Virus record (IMG/VR): IMGVR_UViG_3300017989_000014
Span: 1 to 60,867 of that record
Reading direction: 5' to 3' (one strand)
Origin: a virus
DNA: 60,867 nt
Shown piece by piece: positions 31,033-39,300 of this stretch (position 1 is the first letter of the stretch; each line of letters opens with the position of its first letter). Position numbers and translations under genes: made by a program. The notes under the pieces are model-generated. The model did not search any database, was not told the DNA's origin, and saw nothing but the letters and a program-made list of their open reading frames with translations.

Positions 31033-32966
31033 AGGTCCCTCATGCTCGTGCTCATGGTAATCTCGATGATCTCGTATTGCGACTCGACCTCAACCGACCA
31101 GCGGCGCTCGTCACGCTTCACTGGGATACGCTTGGCCCGCTCGCTGGTGAACGTATGCGTCCACACGAGGTCCTCCTCGGCGTAGATACGAAAGATGACG
31201 GGATAGCCCTCGGCCTTCACCTGGGCAACGGAGAAGGAACCAGTCCTGGCATAGAGGAACTGCTTGCTCCTCCATGTGGCCGTCAGAGGGTTGCTACCCT
31301 GGTTCCAGGCAGTGAGCTTCCCATCTTGGATCAGGTAAAGCGTGTCGTCTTCCAGGTTCGCGTGCCCGCCTGTAGCGAGTTGATCGGTTGTGACTAGCGC
31401 TCGCCCGCCAGCCGACGGATCGAATATCAGCGCTGTGCCGTCCGTGAACCAGCAGTGGTATCGGTTGTCATGCGCCTTGGCTATCATCGTCGCAGGATCA
31501 AGCGCCTTCCACTGTTTCTTCGAGTAGAACGACGTCGTGAGCACTTGGCTGTTCGCCCCATTCACGGCAATTAAACCGTCCGGACTTGCGTATATTACCA
31601 AGGCCGCAGCGATATCACCGAACGTAACTACAGACCTCTTGGCCGAACACGCCTGCCTGGAGTTGCTTCGGTCGACGCTCATGTACAGCGGGTCATTCCC
31701 GGTGATGAAATGCGGATGTCCAGTCGTAAGCACGATGACCTGATTCAGCGTGTACGCAATCGCCACGATGTCCTCGTCAATCGTCTTGGCGTAGTCATCC
31801 GGCCATGCGTGCGGGCGGTTCGGCTCCGAGAAGTACACCGTCTTGCCGACGAACCCGGCCATCACTCCGTTCGTGCATTCAATCAGGCCGGTCAGGTCGT
31901 CTGGAGGCCCTTCCCAATCCACGGACGGCAGGATCTCGTTGACGTCAGCGTCCAGGGTTGTGTCTAGATACGACGTCGTCCCGATATCCAGCTCGGTAAT
32001 GAAGAAGTAGGACGTCCCGCTGGTACCAGTCACCGTCCTGTACACCCTGATGTTCGTGATGTTGTAGTCGCCAGTTGGCGCGCCAGGGATATTCGTGAGC
32101 TGGCAATCCTCCGTAGGCTGGATGGCAACCACGGTGGACGGGTCGGAAGGAGGCCCTTCCTCTCCGAAGGCCGAGACATACGTCAGGACGTACGTGCGGT
32201 CTGCGGTGTAGTCAGAGGCCCGGGAGGTGTCGAAAGACAGCCTGAGGCGCGCTGAGGGGTCACCAGACGCCGGATAGCCGATCTTGCCGGTCACCCTGGC
32301 TCCGTTCAGGTAGAAATCGGTGTTCGCTGCGTATACGGAGTTGCTCGGGTAGCACGCACCGAGGTACACGCCCGTCTCGCTGTATGCCTGGAACCACATC
32401 ATGAAGTTGGCGTCGTCGGTGGCGGTCGTCTTCGCCGGGAGCGTCTCGATCTTGAATACCGATAGCTGCGACTGCTGGAAGACAGTCTCTCCGCCGTACT
32501 CGCCCTCTGTCAGGTCTCCCTCCTGGGACACCGTCCCGTCCTCTTCTTCATAAAAATAATACCACGTGCGGGTCCAGGTCGTCTCCAGTGCGTCCACGGC
32601 TTCCACCGTAGGGGGAGAAGCGGGGGCCGGGATGCCAAGCGTGTACTCGACCTCGTTGCCGTCCAGGATGCCACGGACCTTCGGGACTCCGTCCCCGGTG
32701 TAGTAGATTCGGTCGTAGAGGTCCTCAGCGACGGGGCTTTTCACCACATCGACATCCGTTGCCCACTCCAGCCAGTTGCCGTTGTACGGGAAGACTGACA
32801 CCGTGTCGGACTGCAAGTCCTGGATCTCGTTCGGCTCATCGAAAGGAAGGACGGTACCGCCCCAGATATATGCGTTCTCTGCCGTCTGCGCCTGACTGGC
32901 ACCGAGCAAGTTCGGTGCGGCCCGTGGAAGCAGTCCTTCGAATATGCTGATCTTGATCTTAGACAC
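31029..32966 (-). CDS. Large beta-rich tail/nozzle-like structural protein
   Basis: The product has 645 residues from GTG 32966. Its opening (FEGLLPRAAPNLLGASQAQT, then AENAYIWGGTVLP) follows a pattern of podovirus tail-hub/nozzle-type proteins. The remainder has repeated beta segments with DDxTGLIE, VVLTTGHPHFITGNDP and IYASPDGLIAVNG units that could form propeller blades. Genes upstream encode lysis-type proteins. A tail-nozzle or stopper role is inference from these patterns. Confidence 0.5.
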   Translation of the reverse strand: MSKIKISIFEGLLPRAAPNLLGASQAQTAENAYIWGGTVLPFDEPNEIQDLQSDTVSVFPYNGNWLEWATDVDVVKSPVAEDLYDRIYYTGDGVPKVRGILDGNEVEYTLGIPAPASPPTVEAVDALETTWTRTWYYFYEEEDGTVSQEGDLTEGEYGGETVFQQSQLSVFKIETLPAKTTATDDANFMMWFQAYSETGVYLGACYPSNSVYAANTDFYLNGARVTGKIGYPASGDPSARLRLSFDTSRASDYTADRTYVLTYVSAFGEEGPPSDPSTVVAIQPTEDCQLTNIPGAPTGDYNITNIRVYRTVTGTSGTSYFFITELDIGTTSYLDTTLDADVNEILPSVDWEGPPDDLTGLIECTNGVMAGFVGKTVYFSEPNRPHAWPDDYAKTIDEDIVAIAYTLNQVIVLTTGHPHFITGNDPLYMSVDRSNSRQACSAKRSVVTFGDIAAALVIYASPDGLIAVNGANSQVLTTSFYSKKQWKALDPATMIAKAHDNRYHCWFTDGTALIFDPSAGGRALVTTDQLATGGHANLEDDTLYLIQDGKLTAWNQGSNPLTATWRSKQFLYARTGSFSVAQVKAEGYPVIFRIYAEEDLVWTHTFTSERAKRIPVKRDERRWSVEVESQYEIIEITMSTSMRDL

Positions 32967-33723
32967 GTGGACACTCCATCGTTACAACGTCAACGTGGTG
33001 CTGGTGAAGGTGCCACGCCCGGTTCAACCCATGCCAAATCCACATCGGGCATGTTTCGTCTGCGCAGAGCTTCAGCCCCAGTAGCATCGAGTGTTTCCAT
33101 ATCGGATCTGCGACGAGATGGGCAACGAACTCGCAGCACGTCTTCTTCAGCGGGCTCTTGCTCTTGAGGGGCATCCCGCGTCCCCACAGCAGGAAGAAAA
33201 GGTTGTGGACGAGCTGCACGGACGCATACTCCGTTGTGCCGGTCTCGCTCATCGCGACATCAAGCGCATGCTGCGCTTGCCCTGGCCACGGCGGTACCCT
33301 CCGGATTGCCAACCTCCGGCCAGTTTCATGGCAGTAGTGGACTTGCTCGCCGTCGGCATTCTTCGCCCGGGCCCAGTCAATCAGCTCGCCAATCGGGATT
33401 GGCCCGCGCACGCCGCGATGCCCGGTGATCGGGTCCTTCTTCATCCAGCTCTCGAAGTAGTAGCTGCCAGCCTCGATCTCCACGCCGTTTACGACCACGT
33501 CCTGGTAGATGTCGAAGATCACCCCGACATGGCTGAAGCGATGAGAGATCCCGTCACCGGAAACCCACGGGGCCTCTGGCAGCAGTTGCTCTTTGCCCTT
33601 CTTCTTCAGCGCCGTAGATTTGCGCTTCAATATCTCCTGCGCAATCGAGATAGAACCTGACGTCAATCCAGGCTGAGACGTCCAGAAGAGCCTCATCTCG
33701 ACATGCGTGTCCTTGGGAGTCAT
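32959..33723 (-). CDS. Permuted NlpC/P60 (YiiX-like) cysteine peptidase-like protein
   Basis: The product has 254 residues from ATG 33723, overlapping the previous stop. The order SHVGVIFDIYQDV (His, about residue 64) then KTCCEFVAHLVAD (Cys, about 194) is that of circularly permuted NlpC/P60/YiiX hydrolases, where His precedes Cys. Such enzymes cleave peptide or amide bonds in cell wall or lipids. It is adjacent to a coiled-coil/membrane protein and a transglutaminase-like gene, so a lysis or wall-penetration role is likely. It could also be an infection-time peptidase. Confidence 0.6.
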   Translation of the reverse strand: MTPKDTHVEMRLFWTSQPGLTSGSISIAQEILKRKSTALKKKGKEQLLPEAPWVSGDGISHRFSHVGVIFDIYQDVVVNGVEIEAGSYYFESWMKKDPITGHRGVRGPIPIGELIDWARAKNADGEQVHYCHETGRRLAIRRVPPWPGQAQHALDVAMSETGTTEYASVQLVHNLFFLLWGRGMPLKSKSPLKKTCCEFVAHLVADPIWKHSMLLGLKLCADETCPMWIWHGLNRAWHLHQHHVDVVTMECPRV

Positions 33724-34154
33724 GGCAGTATCGGGCCTTTCGCAATCTCGTGGATGAGTTTAACGATTCCCCCGACGATCACAGCGACCGTCCCTACGAT
33801 AATCATCACGGCCGAAGCCCGCTTGACGAAATTATTCGCCTCAGCCATCCAGTCGACATCCCTCCTCGGGCGATTGGAGTTCGCAGGATTCGTAGCTACA
33901 GCGGCACGGATAACTCCGATTTCCTCTGAATTCGCTCCAGTCTGCTTTTCGACACGCTCGAAACGCTCGTCACAGTGAGCACGATGACTCTTTGTCTCTG
34001 CCGCAATTACCGCCAGCTTCTTGTCAAATTCCGCATCGGCCTTCTGCTGCGCCTCATGGTTCGCTTGACCTTCTTTCCTGGTCTCTCGGACCTCCGTCAA
34101 GATCGTGTTGAACAGCAGCTTCGTGGAATCATCAAGGCCGTCAGTTGCACTCAT
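33720..34154 (-). CDS. XhlA-like coiled-coil membrane protein, candidate holin
   Basis: The product has 144 residues from ATG 34154. Residues 1-105 are charged, coiled-coil-prone (LLFNTILTEVRETRKEGQAN; HRAHCDERFERVEKQTGANS). Residues about 112-134 are a single membrane helix (AVMIIVGTVAVIVGGIVKLI). The coiled coil plus C-terminal membrane helix is the layout of XhlA-type hemolysin/holin-associated proteins. It is flanked by the two peptidase-like genes. Confidence 0.55.
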   Translation of the reverse strand: MSATDGLDDSTKLLFNTILTEVRETRKEGQANHEAQQKADAEFDKKLAVIAAETKSHRAHCDERFERVEKQTGANSEEIGVIRAAVATNPANSNRPRRDVDWMAEANNFVKRASAVMIIVGTVAVIVGGIVKLIHEIAKGPILP

Positions 34155-34588
34155 GCGTCATATACCTCATCGATCCGCCCATCGAATTTGCACTCCAGCA
34201 AGAACGTACGTTCAGCTTCGCTCTGGATGGCGTGGCGCTGCTGGCCGAACTGGTCCGCCCACCACCAACCATCCTCTTCCCACATCACCCCAGTGTGACC
34301 CGTATACGTCTTCACCACACCTTGAGAAGTCTCTACCACCACTGTCGGCTCCAGCGGTACGACGTGAACCACTTTCGCCGGGATACCGAGCCGGCCGAAC
34401 ACTTCGCACAAGGCGTCACGATAGGCCCAGCACCGGTCTGCGGTACGGCCCTGGCTAGACCACACAGGCCACGCCTTCTCACGCAGGAGCGCGGCAGCGT
34501 GTGCACCCGTTTCGGCTTCCTTGACTACGTCGGCAATCGACCAGCCGTTAAAGAACCGTCGGAACCAGGTTTTCAGTGACTCCCACAT
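34151..34588 (-). CDS. Transglutaminase-like cysteine peptidase candidate
   Basis: The product has 145 residues; ATG 34588 overlaps the previous TGA (TGATG). The order CWAYRDALCEVFGRLGIPAK, then GHTGVMWEEDGWWWADQFG, places a Cys at a helix start, followed by a GIPAK turn, then His and Asp in strands. This is the Cys-His-Asp triad layout of the transglutaminase-like fold (LGIPARxV...HxWvE..gW..vD). Known phage relatives cleave peptide bonds. It lies in the lysis-type group with a holin-like protein. Confidence 0.5.
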   Translation of the reverse strand: MWESLKTWFRRFFNGWSIADVVKEAETGAHAAALLREKAWPVWSSQGRTADRCWAYRDALCEVFGRLGIPAKVVHVVPLEPTVVVETSQGVVKTYTGHTGVMWEEDGWWWADQFGQQRHAIQSEAERTFLLECKFDGRIDEVYDA

Positions 34589-35223
34589 CACGTACCACCA
34601 TTTGCTTCCAGGTATTCGCGGATGGCCCTGATGTCATCCTCGTCCAGCGCCATATCGTCGAGCATGTTGAACAGGGACAGGCTTATCAGCAGGTTGAACT
34701 TACCTGCCGCGTCCAGGGTGTCGTTGTCCACCTGCTCCAGCAGGCTTGCTTTGACCCCGTTGAATGTCCACGGCGGGGTGAACCCGAGCGCGATCAGGTG
34801 ACGGCGCAGGAGCTTGACGCAGATAGCGATGGATGGGTCAGCGGCATACGCAGCAATCTGCGCTTCCCTCGCTGCAATAGCAGCAGCCTCCGCCTCGGCA
34901 GCGGCAGCGGCAGCAGCGGCATCCTCGTCAGCGATGCTGACGGTGTCCGTGATGGCGATAGCAGCCGTACCATTGCTGAGTACCCATGCTGTGGACACCA
35001 CACGATACCCATCGGCAGGCTGATGCCGTACCACCGTATACCAGCCGGGAGCCGGGTTATCCACCGTGTAGCCTGTCGTCTCTCCCTGACTACGTGGCGG
35101 GATGCGTGGGTAGTCCTCGGCAATGGGGAGGAGGACAGGTTCTGGCTCACCGTCAGGCCAGTACACCCAGTCGGCTGCAGCTACGGAAAGCGTCATTGCC
35201 AGTAGTGCGAGCAGGTACTTCAT
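34588..35223 (-). CDS. Secreted protein with Ala-rich coiled coil
   Basis: The product has 211 residues from ATG 35223. Sec signal: MKYLLALLAMTLSVAAAD with cleavage near AAA-D. A short beta domain (PAPGWYTVVRHQPADGYRVV) follows, then a remarkable Ala/Glu coiled coil (AAAAAAAAEAEAAAIAAREA), then a helical C-terminus. Spanin-like proteins also pair a signal with a periplasmic coiled coil, and it is next to the lysis-type genes, so spanin function is one option. A fibre-assembly factor is another. Confidence 0.55.
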   Translation of the reverse strand: MKYLLALLAMTLSVAAADWVYWPDGEPEPVLLPIAEDYPRIPPRSQGETTGYTVDNPAPGWYTVVRHQPADGYRVVSTAWVLSNGTAAIAITDTVSIADEDAAAAAAAAEAEAAAIAAREAQIAAYAADPSIAICVKLLRRHLIALGFTPPWTFNGVKASLLEQVDNDTLDAAGKFNLLISLSLFNMLDDMALDEDDIRAIREYLEANGGT

Positions 35224-35232
35224 CGGTTCTCC

Positions 35233-36390
35233 TTAGTCCACTGTGTAGGTGATGAGCGTGTCACGGAGGTTGTCATCCATCATCGTGATGAACGAGTTGC
35301 TGTAGATATTCCCTGTATACCAGCACTCGTCGATGCTGTACGGAGTGGTGGCTTCTCCGTTGTTGTTGGCTATGTAGACAGGAAGGTTGTTCGTCTCCAT
35401 CGATTGAGAATCGGTGTTGGTGTCATCTGACGTCCCGTTGAGCCACACTTCCGCAGCATACGCAGTGCCGTTAGACCTATAGGAACAAGCTCCGTATAGC
35501 CACACCTCATTGCCAACGGTGTCTGAGTCTTGTACGAGGTAATCGTTTGCGTTTGCCAATACCGCAGTACGCAGCCTGTCTGTCCCGCTTACATCACGCT
35601 GCGTCAATAGCCATTCGCTGTTGTCGTTGCTGCCTTCCCACTTATCGATCATGCGGATGGAGCCGTTAGGGTCGCTATCGAAATATACACACCCTATAGC
35701 CAGCACTCCGTCAGCACCCGAATGAATCGCAGGGTCAGCCACAGACACGTACTGGCTCTCCGTATCCGTGAAATGACTCGCAGTATTCTCGCAACCCTCG
35801 ATGCCATTGGTCAGCGTCACGTTCGCACTGCCACCTACGCACGTCTGTCGGTTCACTGTACTGTCGAACTGCGTCACGGTATTGAAGCCCATGTGGTAAA
35901 CGCTGATCCACTCGGTCCACACGTTGGTGGCTACGTCAGAGTGCAGCCCGCCGAGATTGCTGTTATCATCACCGCTCGCGTTCCATGACAGAGACAACAC
36001 TGTATCTGTAGCGTTGCTGATCGACTGCACACCAACCCACATGCCAGCACACTCCTCCGTCGCGTTGTAGTACTCCATCTCAATAGGGAGACTCGTACCA
36101 TCCTGCGTGACCGAGAGCTTATTGCTGTTCTCGCCAAGATCGTCGAATACCACGGTGACATCGGTACCGCTGATGCCTACGCTCGTACCCAAACACACCC
36201 GTATAGGAATCACGCCAGTCTGGTCTAACGATATGAGGTCGCTGTCCAGCGTCAGCGTCAGGCTCCCGCTACCACCGGGTGTAGCCTCCTCCGCAATCGC
36301 CTGACCGGCGATAATCTTACGCAACCCGCTTCGCGCCTGCCCGTAGGCAATACCAGCAATCAACAGCAGTACCAGCGTCAGTTTCCTCAT
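35233..36390 (-). CDS. Secreted DUF2341 + LamG adhesin-like protein
   Basis: The product has 385 residues from ATG 36390. Sec signal (MRKLTLVLLLIAGIAYGQ). Residues about 50-160 resemble DUF2341 (LPIEMEYYNATEECAGMWVG ... ISNATDTVLSLSWNASG). Residues about 195-380 are a LamG/concanavalin-like sandwich (FTDTESQYVSVADPAIHSG ... VWLNGTSDDTNTDSQSM). These domains usually bind glycans or act as adhesins. It is translationally coupled (ATGA) to the big fibre gene at 41768. Confidence 0.65.
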   Translation of the reverse strand: MRKLTLVLLLIAGIAYGQARSGLRKIIAGQAIAEEATPGGSGSLTLTLDSDLISLDQTGVIPIRVCLGTSVGISGTDVTVVFDDLGENSNKLSVTQDGTSLPIEMEYYNATEECAGMWVGVQSISNATDTVLSLSWNASGDDNSNLGGLHSDVATNVWTEWISVYHMGFNTVTQFDSTVNRQTCVGGSANVTLTNGIEGCENTASHFTDTESQYVSVADPAIHSGADGVLAIGCVYFDSDPNGSIRMIDKWEGSNDNSEWLLTQRDVSGTDRLRTAVLANANDYLVQDSDTVGNEVWLYGACSYRSNGTAYAAEVWLNGTSDDTNTDSQSMETNNLPVYIANNNGEATTPYSIDECWYTGNIYSNSFITMMDDNLRDTLITYTVD

Positions 36391-39300
36391 GGGCTCACCT
36401 GATTGATGTACCAGTTCGTCTCACCGAACTCGCTCCAGATAGCAATCGTGCTGTAGTAAGCGTTCGACAGGCTGATGCCACGGTAGGCATCGTTCGTCTG
36501 GAACGTCGTGCCGAGGCCAGTCCACGTCACCGTGTTGCTCGCACGCAATCCGAACCAGATCTCCTGCTGCTCGCCAGTGTTCCCAGGCTCGATGGCAATG
36601 GTCACTACGCCAGTGGCGAAATGCGCCTGCCACAGCCCGTTCGTCGGGTCTAGCGTGATGCTCGCCGCTGCCGCGATTTCATACGGTGCGTGACCTGCCT
36701 GATCGTACATATTGTCCAGCGCCGTCACCTGCGTCTGGAGCGCACTCGTCGAGGTGTTCAGCGTCGTGATGCCGTTGGTTGCCGTGAACAGGTTGCTCAA
36801 CTCGTCGGCTACGTTCGTGCTCCCTGCCAGGAGCGTGTCACTCTCTACCCTTGCGAAATCGCCTGTCGTGGCAGCAACCCTATCACCATTGGCCGTGTTG
36901 TATGTTATGTCACCAGTGAAACTGATCGTGCCGCTCTGGAACTCATGGGCCAACCCGTTTACGATGAGGTTCGTCTTCACGGTCACCTGCGACTCGCTCG
37001 CGTTGAGCCCGTCACCCGTGAACCCGCCACTGAAGCTCGGCGTCTGCGGGAAGTCCACGTTACCACTGATCTGCGCAGCCTCGAAATGGTCAACGTTCGT
37101 GATGTTGTTTCCGGTCATGTCCAGCGCCCCAGACATCGAGCCACCGTTCACATTTACATAGTCGCCAGTCGCGCCGTTCAGGATACCGATAGCCTGCATC
37201 ACATTGGTGCCGTAAATGTTGGGGTCAGCGTCGAAGTGCCACTCGGCACTCACGGTATTCGTGGTTGTCCATGTGTTGCCCAGTCCAACGTAGGCGTAGT
37301 CATTTGTCTGCCCTTCCAGCCCGCTCACCGTGGTCTGCAACGCTGCCGTGCTGGTATTGAGTGTACCGATTGCAGAAGCAATGTTGGTGCCATGAACGTC
37401 GATACCTGTCTCGGCGTCCAGTTCGATGTACCTGCTCGGGGCATCCTCGCCTGCTACGTCGTACAGGTACATCTCACCAGCCCGATTAGCATTGAGACCG
37501 ACTGTCCAGTGGTTTGTCGTTGTGTCTACGCTGAAACCTTCTACCGCAGATGTGTCATCGTACATCTCGATGCGTAGATCGGACTGGTTCGTGATTACGA
37601 GGTCAGCAGTATCGCCGCTCATGACAAGGTCGCCGGTCATCGTATCGCCAGCCTTCGCAACTTTCGCATCCACCTGTGTCTGCAACGCTGCCGTGCTGGT
37701 GTTGAGCGGGTCGATCCAGTCGCCCTTCAAGTCGTTGGTCGCACCGTCCACATACGCCTTCGACGCATAGATGCCAGCCTGCTCCAGATTCGGCGTGTCG
37801 AGGTGGGTACTGTAAGCCTCGGTACCGCCCTGCACGTACAGGTCAGCCGATACACCGCCGCTGCGGAGCGCGTAGTAGGCTACACCGAGGTAGCTCGTCG
37901 CCGTGACGGTGATGTTCGTCTCCAGATAGATCGAGTCGTCGTATTCTGTGAGCGCAGAACTCAGTAGCCTGATGGTGCTGCGCTTGATCTCGTTGCTCGA
38001 TCCTGTCGTACCGTATACGAGCGCAACCTGCCCGCTGATCGTCGGCCCGCCAATACTGTCGTAGCCAATCCAGTAGTCCATGTTGTAGAGCCCCGCCGGG
38101 ATAGTGACGTTCGCTCCTACTGCGTTCGTCCAGTACCAGTAGCCGATGAGGTTCGTGCCTGTGGAGAGCGCGTTCGTCACAGCCCACAACCCTGCCGCTG
38201 GCAGACTACCTTCCAGTGCCGATGCGCCAGTGATGACAGGATGCGCGTTCGTCGTGCCGAATAGGCGCAAGGACGAGAACTGGCCGAACAAGTCGATGAC
38301 ATCACCGTACCGCATTGCATCGTCGAGATCATACGGAGCACCCTCTTCCAGATGCACCTCGTCGGCGTAGAGCGTCGCAACGTTCGTGATGATGTTCGCG
38401 CCCATATTGACATCGCCTGCAAAAGTATCGCCGTTGATGTTTGCGTAGTCGTTCGTCTGGCTAATCAGTTGCACCGCGTCATTAGTTGCCTGATCCCAAT
38501 CGAGACTGCGCTGGCCGTACAGGTCGGCTGCGGCAGGCGCATGCTCAAGATGGATCTTGACCTGACCCTCGGTCGCATGCACGTACTCTACAATACCAAT
38601 GTGCTCGGCATACTCGCCGCTCGCACCGTCAGGTGCCACGTTCGTGATGACACCCGCCTCGGTCGGATGGAGGTACAGCTTATCGCCTACAGCCCAGTTG
38701 CTCGTATCAATGTCATGAACCGCACCGGCCACCGTGACGTAACCGAACTGGTTATTCGCGATGTTACTGCTGGTCACCAGCCCGTATACTGTCGCGTTCG
38801 TTACTGCATCACCAACCGCCAACTGTACTTCTGGCGCATGGGCAGCACCGCCAGAGATCCGTACCGCCATACCGTTAGTGAGCGTGTCGCCATTCGTGTT
38901 CTTCACACGCCTGACAAGCTCCTGCCCAATCTGCACAGTCACGTCGGCATCGTCGTTGTAGTAGGCAAACGCATGGTGGTCAGGATCGTAGAACATGGTG
39001 CCTTCTTCGTGTGTCGGATCAGATCCGATCAAGTTGAATATGATCCTGCCGTCACCGTTTATCTCTACGCCCTGTGTCCCGTTCGTATCGTTGACAGTGA
39101 TCTTGCCACCCTGCGCTCCGCTATCGGAACCGATGAACACTACCGCATCAGCAGTCTCGTCGTTTAGGACGCGCATGGCAGTCTCGTCGGCAGGAATCAT
39201 CACGTCGATCTGCGTCGTGTTCGTCACGAATATGCGCCCGCCACTCACCTCGATGCCGTCCTCGAAATAGTTGGTGGTTGCCCATTTGTTCAAGTCGTTC

